Shown here one piece after another: positions 40,926 to 48,894 of a stretch of 64,000 bases of DNA (the stretch's first letter is position 1; every line of letters begins with the position of its first letter). The DNA comes from Dokdonella_A sp051958935. Lineage in GTDB: Bacteria > Pseudomonadota > Gammaproteobacteria > Xanthomonadales > Rhodanobacteraceae. Made by a program: the position numbers and the translations under genes. The notes beneath the pieces are model-generated. The model was not told where the DNA came from. It did no database searches and saw nothing but the letters and a program-made list of their open reading frames with translations. The stretch is taken from contig NZ_JBQCFP010000023.1 of assembly GCF_051958935.1 (NCBI RefSeq), positions 62,001 to 126,000 on the forward strand. The letters run 5' to 3'.

Positions 40926-41606
40926 TCAACAATCGACCGCGTCGAAGTCGTTGACGCAGCGGTGCGCGCCGGCGGCGGGGCAGGCGCCGGGTGCGCGCGC
41001 GAGCAATGTCGTGCCGAGGCCGGCCGCGGCGGCAGCGTCGAGTTCCTCGACGATGTCGGAGAGGAACAGGATCGCAGCCGGAGGCTCGCCGATCGCACTC
41101 GCGATGCGCCGATAGGATTCGGCCTCGCGCTTGGGCCCGGTCTCCGTATCGAAATAGCCCGAGAAGCACGGCGTGAGGTCGCCGGCTTCGGTGTGCGCGA
41201 AGAACAGCCGCTGCGCCGGCACCGAACCCGACGAATAGACGTACAGCCGCTTGCCGGCGGCCTGCCACGCGCGCAGGCGCGCGGCGACCTCGGGGTAGAC
41301 GTGCGCGCGGTACTCGCCGCTCGTGTAGCCGTCCTTCCAGATCATGCCCTGCAGGGCCTTCAGCGCGGTCGACTTGCGATCGGCATGGATCCAGCCGATG
41401 AGCAGCTCGATGAGCTCCTGCCGGCTCGCCGAGACGAGTCCGGCTTCCTTCGCCGCCTCGTGCAGCCAGTGCTGCACCTCGGGATCGTCTGCATGCGTCT
41501 CGATGAATGCCGGCAGGCGCTCGCGCGCGTACGGAAACAGCACGTCCTTGACGAAGCTGATCGAGCTCGTCGTGCCTTCGATGTCGGTGAGGATCGTCGT
41601 GATCAT
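40926..41606 (-). CDS. mtnC: acireductone synthase (enolase-phosphatase E1)
   Basis: Bifunctional HAD enzyme of 226 residues in methionine salvage: enolises 2,3-diketo-5-methylthiopentyl-1-phosphate, then dephosphorylates it. HAD motif I is ILTDIEGTTSSISFV (Asp8, Glu10), motif II YVYSSGSVPAQRLFF, motif III with Lys in TGPKREAESYRRIA and motif IV LFLSDIVEELDAA. The product is the substrate of the dioxygenase MtnD encoded upstream. A PH-domain gene and a REP-like element separate mtnC from mtnD on the same strand. ATG at 41606. Confidence 0.95.
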   Translation of the reverse strand: MITTILTDIEGTTSSISFVKDVLFPYARERLPAFIETHADDPEVQHWLHEAAKEAGLVSASRQELIELLIGWIHADRKSTALKALQGMIWKDGYTSGEYRAHVYPEVAARLRAWQAAGKRLYVYSSGSVPAQRLFFAHTEAGDLTPCFSGYFDTETGPKREAESYRRIASAIGEPPAAILFLSDIVEELDAAAAAGLGTTLLARAPGACPAAGAHRCVNDFDAVDC

Positions 41607-41627
41607 TCCGGTTCTTGATCCGCATTC

Positions 41628-41648
41628 GTGGGAGCGGCTTCAGCCGCG
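41628..41648. repeat. REP-like palindromic element
   Basis: GTGGGAGCGGCTTCAGCCGC contains the stem GCGGC-TTCA-GCCGC. From memory, elements of this form are abundant in Xanthomonadales and pseudomonad intergenic DNA. It lies between the PH-domain gene and mtnC. Only one clear copy was noticed in the window. Confidence 0.6.
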
Positions 41649-41695
41649 CTGCTTTCGGATGCCCGCCGCCGCGACATGGGCGCGCCATGACGAAC

Positions 41696-42142
41696 CTACG
41701 ACGCGTGCTCCGAAGGATGCCCGCGCGTCGCCTCGACGTTCGTCGCATATGCACTTTCGATCGCGCGCTTGGCCTCGAGCGGCGCACCGAGCCGCGTGAA
41801 GATCATCGCGGTTTCGCCGCGGCCGGTCAGCACGACATCGCCATAGCCGAACAGGCGGCCCCAGGCGCTCTGGCGCAGGTCGATCGTTTCGATCGAGGCG
41901 AGGCGCAGTTCCGTCGTCTCGCGGCTCATGATGCCGGTCTTGCGTACGACGCGGCGGTTCGTCACGCCTTGCTCGATCGAACGCAGGCGCAACCATTCGT
42001 ACAGCGCGGCGAGCAGGGCGAGGCCGAGCGTCGGGATCGCGAGCAGCAGGAAGGCGATGAGCCGCCACTTCGCCGTCCAGTGCAGGTCGAAGCGCGCGAC
42101 GATCGCCTCGCCGGGCGCGAGCGACTCGTCCAGGTAGGCCAT
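41696..42142 (-). CDS. bacterial PH-domain membrane protein
   Basis: 148-residue protein with one or two transmembrane helices near residues 28-48 (WRLIAFLLLAIPTLGLALLA) followed by a bacterial pleckstrin-like domain (PF03703 type): RRVVRKTGIMSRETTELRLA, SIETIDLRQSAWGRLFGYGD and VVLTGRGETAMIFTRL. It probably sits in the inner membrane. Its start overlaps the mtnD stop by one base (TAATG), so translation is coupled to mtnD although no link to methionine salvage is known. Function unknown. Confidence 0.83.
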   Translation of the reverse strand: MAYLDESLAPGEAIVARFDLHWTAKWRLIAFLLLAIPTLGLALLAALYEWLRLRSIEQGVTNRRVVRKTGIMSRETTELRLASIETIDLRQSAWGRLFGYGDVVLTGRGETAMIFTRLGAPLEAKRAIESAYATNVEATRGHPSEHAS

Positions 42143-42705
42143 TAGGCTGCCTCGATCGGGCGCGGCGCCATCCGCGGGAAGCGGCCGGCGATCTCGTCGC
42201 CGGTGAAGTCGGCGACCCAGCCTTCCTTGTTGGTGAACAGGCGGATCGCGACGAAATAGGGCGACTCGCTCATGTCGAACCAGTGGCGTGTGCGGTCGGG
42301 CACGCCGATGAGGTCGCCGCTTTCGCACAATACCTCGTACACCCTGCCGTCGATGTGGAGGGTGAACTGGCCGGCGCCGGCGACGAAGAAGCGCACCTCG
42401 TCCTCGCTGTGCGTATGTTCGCTCAGGAACTTCCTGCGCAACGCAGCGCGGTCGGGGTGATCGGGCTGGAGGCTGATCACGTCGACCGACTGGTAGCCTT
42501 CCTCACGCATGAGCCGGTCGATGTCGCTGCGGTAGGCCGCGATGACTTCGTCCTGGCTCGCACCGGGAACGATCGGCTGCGACGCCTCCCATTGCTCGAA
42601 GCGGACGCCGACCGCAGCGAGTTCGCGGGCGATCGCCGCGTGCTCGGTGTGGGTCGCCAGCGGCGCGTCGGCGCGCGTGTCGTCGTAGATGCGCAGGCGG
42701 CTCAT
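42142..42705 (-). CDS. mtnD: acireductone dioxygenase
   Basis: Cupin metalloenzyme of 187 residues that converts acireductone to 2-keto-4-methylthiobutyrate and formate (Fe form) in methionine salvage. The metal site is EHTHSEDEVRFFVAG (His-x-His-x4-Glu) with the later His in VPDRTRHWFDM. ATG at 42705 gives the usual MSRLRIYDD start and overlaps the mtnB stop (ATGA). The upstream in-frame extension belongs to mtnB sequence and is not used. Confidence 0.95.
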   Translation of the reverse strand: MSRLRIYDDTRADAPLATHTEHAAIARELAAVGVRFEQWEASQPIVPGASQDEVIAAYRSDIDRLMREEGYQSVDVISLQPDHPDRAALRRKFLSEHTHSEDEVRFFVAGAGQFTLHIDGRVYEVLCESGDLIGVPDRTRHWFDMSESPYFVAIRLFTNKEGWVADFTGDEIAGRFPRMAPRPIEAA

Positions 42706-43349
42706 GGCGCGTGTCCTCTCAGTCGCAACAGGTCGAGTTCGCAGTTCAGCAGGAATTCGAACGCCTCGAGGTGACGGCGCGTTTCCGGCATGTCCTTGCC
42801 CCAAGTGTAGATGCCATGGCCGTCGATCAAGTAGCCGTGCAACGGCTTGCGGGCGTCGAGCCAGGCATCCACGCGCGCGACGAGCTCGGCCATGTCCTGC
42901 GTGTTGGGGAACACCGGGAGGTCGAGCACGCTCTCGTGCGTGGTGTAGCCCGCGATCGCCTTCTGCAGTTCCCAGCCCTCGAAGCGCACGGCTCCGCGCG
43001 CCGCGTACAGGCGCGAAGCGACCGATTGCGCGCGCGAATGCGTGTGCAGGACCGCTCCGGCGGAAGGAAAGCGGCGATAGACCTGCGTGTGCAGCGCGGT
43101 TTCGGCGGACGGGCGCGCGTCCGTGCCGACCGGCTGTCCGTCGAGGTCGACCACCATGATGTCGTCGATGCCGAGGCGCCCCTTGTCGCGCCCGGAAATG
43201 GTCACGGCCGCGTGCGCGGCGTCCAGGCGCATCGAGAAGTTGCTGCTCGTCGCCGGTGTCCAGCCGAGGGCGCCGAGCTCGCGCCCGGCTTCGGCGATCT
43301 CTTTTGCGCAGCGCTCCAGGCGGCTGCGATCGATCGGGGAGGAATGGAT
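42702..43349 (-). CDS. mtnB: methylthioribulose-1-phosphate dehydratase, apparently lacking a standard start codon
   Basis: Class II aldolase-like zinc enzyme of methionine salvage, 215 residues if it starts at ATC 43349. Seen are GWTPATSSNFSMRLD, ITISGRDKGRLG-like VTISGRDKGRLGIDD, AVLHTHSRAQSVASR (metal histidines), TTHESVLDLPVFPNTQDM and YLIDGHGIYTWG. The only in-frame ATG is at 43232, but it would delete conserved GWTPATSSNF residues. Upstream to the TAG at 43386 there is no ATG, GTG or TTG in frame. ATC at 43349 has GGAG exactly 7 bases upstream and gives a normal-length protein. Either a rare ATC start, a recent ATG-to-ATC mutation, or a sequence error. It is the first gene of the mtnBD-PH-mtnC run. 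Confidence 0.82.
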   Translation of the reverse strand: MHSSPIDRSRLERCAKEIAEAGRELGALGWTPATSSNFSMRLDAAHAAVTISGRDKGRLGIDDIMVVDLDGQPVGTDARPSAETALHTQVYRRFPSAGAVLHTHSRAQSVASRLYAARGAVRFEGWELQKAIAGYTTHESVLDLPVFPNTQDMAELVARVDAWLDARKPLHGYLIDGHGIYTWGKDMPETRRHLEAFEFLLNCELDLLRLRGHAP

Positions 43350-43387
43350 GGCGCGACTCCAGGCAACCGGCGGGGACAGTTGCGCCT

Positions 43388-43393
43388 ACTATA
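43388..43393 (-). promoter_or_regulatory. candidate -10 of the mtn operon
   Basis: TATAGT on the minus strand would start transcription near 43381, about 32 bases before the proposed ATC start of mtnB. No clear -35. Confidence 0.4.
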
Positions 43394-43576
43394 CCGAAGC
43401 GGCGCGGCGGCCCGACTTCACTTTCGGGTCATCGGCGATCCGCTACCGTTCGCGCGGCGCGATGCGGCAAAGCGGCGCAGCAACATGCTTGACGCCGTGC
43501 ATCGCGCTAAGCTGAACGGGTCGGGCGCGGGTGCGTCCGGACACACCCAGACAACGCAGACTACGAGGAGTGGATC

Positions 43577-43918
43577 ATGTCGGACCCAGCCGAAAGCCAG
43601 GCCAGACGCCGTTTCCTTAAGATCGCCGTCGTCGGCGCCGCCGTCGCGCCGGTCGCCGCGGCCCTGTTGCCGCGCATGGCCGCGGCGCAGGATTCCGCGC
43701 CGCACCTCGATACGAACGATCCGACGGCGAAGGCGCTCGCCTACACCGAGGACGCGAACACCGCCAAAGGCAACCCCGTGTACAAGGAGGGTTCGGCCTG
43801 CGCCAATTGCAACTTCTACAAGGGCCATACCGAGATGAACTATGGCCCCTGCGACCTGTTCCCCGGCAAGGTGGTCAACGCCAAGGGCTGGTGCGCGAGC
43901 TGGACCAAGAAGGTCTGA
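43577..43918 (+). CDS. high-potential iron-sulfur protein (HiPIP), Tat-exported
   Basis: 113-residue periplasmic electron carrier. The twin-arginine signal is SQARRRFLKIAVVGAAVAP. The mature part has the four-cysteine [4Fe-4S] pattern CANCNFYKG, GPCDLFPG and GWCASW, as in HiPIPs that feed reaction centres or terminal oxidases. GAGGAG lies just before the ATG at 43577. It is divergent from mtnB and followed by a strong hairpin. Confidence 0.94.
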   Translation: MSDPAESQARRRFLKIAVVGAAVAPVAAALLPRMAAAQDSAPHLDTNDPTAKALAYTEDANTAKGNPVYKEGSACANCNFYKGHTEMNYGPCDLFPGKVVNAKGWCASWTKKV

Positions 43919-43937
43919 TCGAATCGGCACTCGCGGG

Positions 43938-43960
43938 TTCCCGGCGCGGCGCGCCGGGAA
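43938..43960 (+). terminator. hairpin terminator candidate after HiPIP gene
   Basis: Perfect 10-bp stem TTCCCGGCGC / GCGCCGGGAA with a GGC loop, 20 bases after the stop. No T-run follows. Confidence 0.45.
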
Positions 43961-44043
43961 TTCCCGCTCGAGCGCCGCCCGATCTCGGCATCTGAGACTG
44001 CGGCTGCGACAATCGCGCTCCGTCACCCTGAGCGGTCCAGCGC

Positions 44044-45543
44044 GTGTCGACCTACCCTCCCATCGTTTTGATCCTCGCCGGCGTCGCCGCCGGTTTCGTC
44101 GCCGGTCTCCTGCTGGCGTGGTTCGCAGCGCGCGTCCGCATCGCCCACGCGCATGCCGATGGCCGCGCGAGTCGCGACGCCGAAGTCGCCGCGCTCGGTG
44201 GCCAGCGCGACGCGGAGGCGCGCCGCGCGGAAGAATTCGCCGCGCGCATCCAGCGCTACGAACAGGAATGGACGCTGGCCGAACAGAACCTGCGCAAGGT
44301 CACCGCACATGCGGCCGCGCAGCAGTCGCAGGCGGAGCGGCTCGGCCGCGAACTGGCGGATGCGCGCCGCGCGCGCGACGAAGCGCAGGCGCAGCTCGTC
44401 GACCTGACCGGCCGCCATGCCGCGCTCGAAGCGGGGTCGGCCGCCCAGGCGCACGCCGCCGCCGAAAAGCTCCAGCTGCTCGAACAGGCCGAAGTGCGCC
44501 TGCGCGAAGCGTTCCAGAATCTCGCCCAGGGCATCCTCGACGACAAGGCCGAGCGATTCCGCGAACAGAGTGGCCAGCAGCTGAGCGGCCTGCTCGATCC
44601 GTTCAAGCTGCAGCTCAAGGAGTTCCGCGAAACGGTCGAGCAGCGCCACGCCAGCGATCAGCGCGAGCGCGGCATGCTCGCCCAGGAGATCCAGAGCCTG
44701 CGCCAGCTCAACCAGCGCATCAGCGAGGACGCGCTCAACCTCACGCGCGCGCTCAAGGGCGACACGCGCGCGCAGGGCGCGTGGGGCGAACTCGTGCTCG
44801 AACGCGTGCTCGAAGCGTCCGGCCTCGCCGAGGGGCGCGAGTTCGAGCTGCAGGTCGTCATGAACGACGACGATGGCGGCCGGCCGCGCCCCGACGTCAT
44901 CGTGCACCTGCCCGAGCGCAAGGACCTCGTCATCGATGCCAAGGTGTCACTGACCGCCTACGAGCGCATGCAGTCGGCGAGCGACGACGGCGAGCGCGCC
45001 GCGCTGCTGCGCGAACACGTCGCCTCGTTGCGGCGCCACGTCGATTCGCTCTCGAAGAAGAAGTACGACGCGATCCCGGGCCTGCACACGCTCGATTTCG
45101 TGCTGCTGTTCGTGCCGATCGAGGCGGCGCTCATCGAAGCGGTGCGTGCCGACGACGGCCTCTACACCTATGCGCTCGCGCGGAACATCTCGCTCGTGTG
45201 CCCGAGTACGCTGCTCGCGACGCTGCGCACGGTGTCGCACCTGTGGCGGCTCGAGGATCGCAACGTCAATGCGATGGAGATCGCCAAGCGCGCCGGCGCG
45301 CTGCACGACAGCTTCGTCATGCTCATGAACGAACTGCAGGGCGTCGGCGACGCGATCGCGCGCGCGCAGTCGCTGCACGAAGGCGCGCTCAAGCGCATCG
45401 GCAGCGGCCGCGGCCATCTCCTCGGCCGCGTCGACCACTTGCGCCGGCTCGGGGCGGATACCCGCAAGCAGCTCTCACTGCTTCCGGACGACGCGCAGCC
45501 CGAGTCCGATTCCGATGCCGACGAGAACGGCGACGAAGCGTAG
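44044..45543 (+). CDS. rmuC: DNA recombination protein RmuC
   Basis: 499-residue membrane-anchored protein linked to suppression of inversions and rearrangements at short inverted repeats. An N-terminal helix (IVLILAGVAAGFVAGLLLAW) is followed by a long coiled coil (about 40-200) and a PD-(D/E)xK-like nuclease domain: GAWGELVLERVLEASGLAEG, RPDVIVHLPERKDLVIDAKV and LLFVPIEAALIEAV. The GTG start at 44044 is used. The stop codon TAG lies in the first copy of a dispersed repeat (45541-45574). Confidence 0.95.
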   Translation: MSTYPPIVLILAGVAAGFVAGLLLAWFAARVRIAHAHADGRASRDAEVAALGGQRDAEARRAEEFAARIQRYEQEWTLAEQNLRKVTAHAAAQQSQAERLGRELADARRARDEAQAQLVDLTGRHAALEAGSAAQAHAAAEKLQLLEQAEVRLREAFQNLAQGILDDKAERFREQSGQQLSGLLDPFKLQLKEFRETVEQRHASDQRERGMLAQEIQSLRQLNQRISEDALNLTRALKGDTRAQGAWGELVLERVLEASGLAEGREFELQVVMNDDDGGRPRPDVIVHLPERKDLVIDAKVSLTAYERMQSASDDGERAALLREHVASLRRHVDSLSKKKYDAIPGLHTLDFVLLFVPIEAALIEAVRADDGLYTYALARNISLVCPSTLLATLRTVSHLWRLEDRNVNAMEIAKRAGALHDSFVMLMNELQGVGDAIARAQSLHEGALKRIGSGRGHLLGRVDHLRRLGADTRKQLSLLPDDAQPESDSDADENGDEA

Positions 45544-45574
45544 GGCGGGGCGGAGTGGCACGACAACGCACGTG
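45541..45574. repeat. dispersed TAGGG repeat, copy 1
   Basis: Begins with the rmuC stop codon and matches copy 2 at 45653-45687 in about 30 of 34 positions (TAGGGCGGGGC / TAGGGTGGGGC, then AGTG-CACGA-AACGC-ACGTG). The sequence between the copies holds no gene. Confidence 0.6.
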
Positions 45575-45652
45575 CCTGGCGACCCCTGGCCCGCGATTCC
45601 CACCGATCATCGCCGTCGAATCCGCGCCACCGGCCATGGCGGAACCGCCCCG

Positions 45653-45687
45653 TAGGGTGGGGCGCAGTGACACGAAAACGCTACGTG
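45653..45687. repeat. dispersed TAGGG repeat, copy 2
   Basis: Second copy in direct orientation, 112 bases after copy 1, inside the rmuC to permease gap. A weaker relative starts at 59729 (TAGGCTGGGACGTAGC). Confidence 0.6.
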
Positions 45688-45730
45688 ATTGCAGGCAGCG
45701 TGTCCGCGTCTCCCGTCGCCGACGATCGAA

Positions 45731-47164
45731 TCAGCCGCGCAGCCGACTGTGCCGAAATCCGTAGGCGAAGTAGATCACGAAGCCGATCACCGTCCATACG
45801 CCCATCAACGTCCAGTTGTACCAGTTCTCCCAGTACAACAGCATGAGGCAACTCAGCACGCCGAGCACGCAGGTGACCGGCGCCCACGGCACGCGGAACG
45901 TACGCGGCAGGTCGGGGCGCGTCTTGCGCAGGATCAGCACGCCGATGCAGACCGCGACGAACGCGATCAGCGTGCCCATCGACACGAGGTCGCCGAGCAC
46001 ATCGAGCGGGAACACTGCGGCGAGCGCGGCGATGCCGACGCCGGTGATCACGGTGTTGATGTGCGGCGTACGGTAGCGCGGGTGGATTTTCGCGAACACC
46101 GGCGGCAACAGGCCGTCGCGACCCATGATCATGAAGATGCGCGGCTGCGCGATGATCATGACGAGGATCACCGACGACAGGCCGATCAGCGCGCCGATCT
46201 CCACCACCCAGCGCAGCGCGCCGAGCTCGGGGTGTGCCTTGATCGCGGTGACCACCGGCTCGCTCGTGCCGAGCTGGTCGTAGGGCAGCAGGCCCGTCAG
46301 CACCGCGGCCATGCCGATGTAGAGCACGGTGCACACCGCGAGCGAGGCGATCGTGCCGAACGGCAGGTCGCGCTGCGGGTTCTTCGCTTCCTGCGCGGCG
46401 GTCGACGTCGCCTCGAAGCCGATGTAGGAGAAGAAGACGAGCGTGGCGCCGCGCATGATGCCGGCCCAGCCGTATTTCTCCGGCCCTTGCTGTTCCGGGA
46501 TGAACGGATGCCACAGATCCGGATTGACGTAGCTCCAGCCAGCGACGATCACGATCACGATCAGTGCGACCTTAAGGATCACCATCGCGGTGTTGACGCC
46601 GCTCGACTCACGGATGCCGATGTAGCACAGCCACGTCAGCGCGAGCACGATCGCGACAGCCGGCAGGTTGAAATACGCACCGGTCGCGACGAGCTGGTTG
46701 TCCTTGAACGCGAGCGGGGCATTGGTGAGCACGTCGGGCAGGTGGATGCCGATGTGGTCGAGCAGGCTCGTGAAGTAGCCGGTCCAGCTGACCGCGACCG
46801 CGGATGCGGACACGCCGTATTCGAGCACCATGTTCCAGCCGATGAACCAGGCAACGAACTCGCCGAGCGTCGCGTACGCGTACGAGTAGGAGCTGCCCGA
46901 CATCGGGATCAACGTCGCGAACTCGGCATAACAGAGCGCGGTGAAGCTGCAGCAGAGCGCCGCGATCACGAACGAGAGGATGATCGCGGGACCGGCGTGC
47001 TCCGCCGCGGCCTGTCCGGTGATCACGAAGAAGCCGCCGCCGATGACCGCGCCGATGCCGAGGGCGGTGAGGCCCCACGGCCCGAGCGTGCGCTTCAGGC
47101 TGGGTCCGTCGTCGATGGCCGCGTTGCTGAAATCGGTCTTCTTCGCGAGCAATTGGTCGAGCAT
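45731..47164 (-). CDS. APC-family amino acid permease (cationic amino acid transporter-like)
   Basis: 477-residue inner-membrane transporter with about 12 hydrophobic segments. The first helix has LTALGIGAVIGGGFFVITG, the APC glycine-rich substrate motif, and FFSYIGFEATSTAAQEAKNP with RDLPFGTIASL matches the YfnA/CAT branch of amino acid permeases. The C-terminal FRVPWAPVTCVLGVLSCLML is typical. Start at ATG 47164 (GGA upstream); a longer in-frame start at 47203 exists. It pairs with the next paralogous gene, from which it is separated by 91 bases and a hairpin. Confidence 0.9.
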   Translation of the reverse strand: MLDQLLAKKTDFSNAAIDDGPSLKRTLGPWGLTALGIGAVIGGGFFVITGQAAAEHAGPAIILSFVIAALCCSFTALCYAEFATLIPMSGSSYSYAYATLGEFVAWFIGWNMVLEYGVSASAVAVSWTGYFTSLLDHIGIHLPDVLTNAPLAFKDNQLVATGAYFNLPAVAIVLALTWLCYIGIRESSGVNTAMVILKVALIVIVIVAGWSYVNPDLWHPFIPEQQGPEKYGWAGIMRGATLVFFSYIGFEATSTAAQEAKNPQRDLPFGTIASLAVCTVLYIGMAAVLTGLLPYDQLGTSEPVVTAIKAHPELGALRWVVEIGALIGLSSVILVMIIAQPRIFMIMGRDGLLPPVFAKIHPRYRTPHINTVITGVGIAALAAVFPLDVLGDLVSMGTLIAFVAVCIGVLILRKTRPDLPRTFRVPWAPVTCVLGVLSCLMLLYWENWYNWTLMGVWTVIGFVIYFAYGFRHSRLRG

Positions 47165-47203
47165 GGGGATTTCCGGATCGGTCGCGCGGGGCGCGTTCGG
47201 CAA

Positions 47204-47226
47204 GAGGCCGGCATGAAGCCGGCCTC
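47204..47226 (-). other. hairpin between the two permease genes
   Basis: Perfect 9-bp stem GAGGCCGGC / GCCGGCCTC with a 5-base loop, 29 bases after the first permease stop on the transcript. It may be a partial terminator or mRNA-protection element. Confidence 0.45.
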
Positions 47227-47255
47227 GGTGTTCATGATCGCCGTGCAGGCACGCC

Positions 47256-48734
47256 TCAGGCGTTCTGGTTGGCGAGCTGGCTGCGGCGATAACCGTAGGC
47301 GCTGTACAGGACGAGGCCGATCGCCGCCCACGTCACGAACACGATCTTCGCCGTCATGCTGAGGTTGATGAACAGCAGCAGGCAGCCGGCGACCGCGAGG
47401 GGGCAGACGATCCATGCGAACGGCGTGCGGAACGGGCGCGCGCGCTCCGGCTGCTGCTTGCGCAGGATGAGCACGCCGATCGACACCATCGCGAACGCCA
47501 GCAAGGTGCCGGAGTTGGACGTGTCGGCGAGCTTGCCGACCGGGAACAGGGCCGCGCAGATCGACACGACGACACCGGTCAGGATCGTGATCACATGCGG
47601 GGTGTGGAAGCGCGAATGGACCTTGGACAGCGCGTCCGGCAGCAGCCCGTCGCGCGACATCGTGAAGAAGATGCGCGTCTGGCCGAACATCATCATGAGG
47701 ATGACCGACGGCAGCGCGAGGATCGCCGCGATGCCGATCCAGTCACCGATGCGGTTGTGGCCGAGCAGGCGCATGACGTGCGCGAGCGGCTCCTTGCTGC
47801 AGACGAGCGCTTCGGAACCGGCGCACGCGGCGGCCATCGCCGGGGTACCCGGATCGAGCGGGAGGCCATTCGCGCCGAGCATCGGCTGTGCGCCGACCGA
47901 GCCGGCCGCGCCGTAACCGACGAGCAGGTAGAAGATCGTGCAGACGGTGAGCGAGCCGATCAGGCCGATCGGGATGTTGCGATTCGGGTTCTTGGTTTCC
48001 TCGGCCGCAGTCGACACCGCGTCGAAGCCGACGTAGGCGAAGAAGATCGACGCCGCGGCACCGAGCACGCCGGCTCCGCCGAGCGGATTGCCCCAGCCTC
48101 CCGGCAGGAACGGTTCGAAGTTGCTGCTCTTCACGGCCGGGATCGCAAGGAAGATGAAGACGGTGAGGGCGACGATCTTGACCGCGACCAGTACCGCGTT
48201 GACGCGAGCGCTCTTCGACGTGCCGATCACGAGCAGCACCGTCACGGCGAGGCCGATGAGGAAGGCGAGCAGGTCGAATCCGCCGCCGGCGAAATAGCCG
48301 GTGCGGAGGAACTCGGGCAACGCGATGTCGTTCGCGCGCAGCAGTCCGTTCATGTAGCCCGACCAGCCGACGCACACCACCGCCGCGCCGATGCCGTACT
48401 CGAGCCCGAGCGCCCAGCCGACGATCCATGCAATGAGTTCGCCGAGCACTCCGTACGTGTACGTGTATGCGGAGCCGGACACCGGCACCATCGCCGCGAG
48501 TTCGGCGTAGGCCAGTGCGGCGAGCGCGCAGACGATCGCGGCGATCACGAACGCAAGCATCATGCCCGGGCCGGCCTTCTGCCCGGCTTCGGCCGTGAGC
48601 ACGAAGATGCCGGTGCCGATCACCGCGCCGATGCCGAGCAGGGTCAGCTGCAATGCGCCGAGTTGTCGCTTGAGGGACTTCTTTTCTGCCGTTTCGAGAA
48701 TCTGGTTGAGCGGTTTGACACGCCAGAAAATCAT
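47256..48734 (-). CDS. APC-family amino acid permease, paralogue of the downstream gene
   Basis: 492-residue inner-membrane transporter of the CAT branch. LTLLGIGAVIGTGIFVLTAE is the conserved first helix; FFAYVGFDAVSTAAEETKNP and RNIPIGLIGSL parallel the neighbouring paralogue. AAGGGGA lies before the ATG at 48734. The two genes look like a tandem duplication that has diverged, and their first helices are nearly the same apart from TGI against GGF. Substrates are probably amino acids, but which ones cannot be read. Confidence 0.9.
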   Translation of the reverse strand: MIFWRVKPLNQILETAEKKSLKRQLGALQLTLLGIGAVIGTGIFVLTAEAGQKAGPGMMLAFVIAAIVCALAALAYAELAAMVPVSGSAYTYTYGVLGELIAWIVGWALGLEYGIGAAVVCVGWSGYMNGLLRANDIALPEFLRTGYFAGGGFDLLAFLIGLAVTVLLVIGTSKSARVNAVLVAVKIVALTVFIFLAIPAVKSSNFEPFLPGGWGNPLGGAGVLGAAASIFFAYVGFDAVSTAAEETKNPNRNIPIGLIGSLTVCTIFYLLVGYGAAGSVGAQPMLGANGLPLDPGTPAMAAACAGSEALVCSKEPLAHVMRLLGHNRIGDWIGIAAILALPSVILMMMFGQTRIFFTMSRDGLLPDALSKVHSRFHTPHVITILTGVVVSICAALFPVGKLADTSNSGTLLAFAMVSIGVLILRKQQPERARPFRTPFAWIVCPLAVAGCLLLFINLSMTAKIVFVTWAAIGLVLYSAYGYRRSQLANQNA

Positions 48735-48894
48735 TGCGTCCCCTTGACGAGCTGTGGGTTGCCAGGCCATTCGAACGTGCGTGCGCCTGGAAATCCCCCA
48801 GCGCCGTCGTACACCGTGCAGCACTCGACGAAGGTCGAACGCGGCGGTTGGGTAACATACGCGACCCCTCGACGAGCGGCAAGCGAACGAAGTC

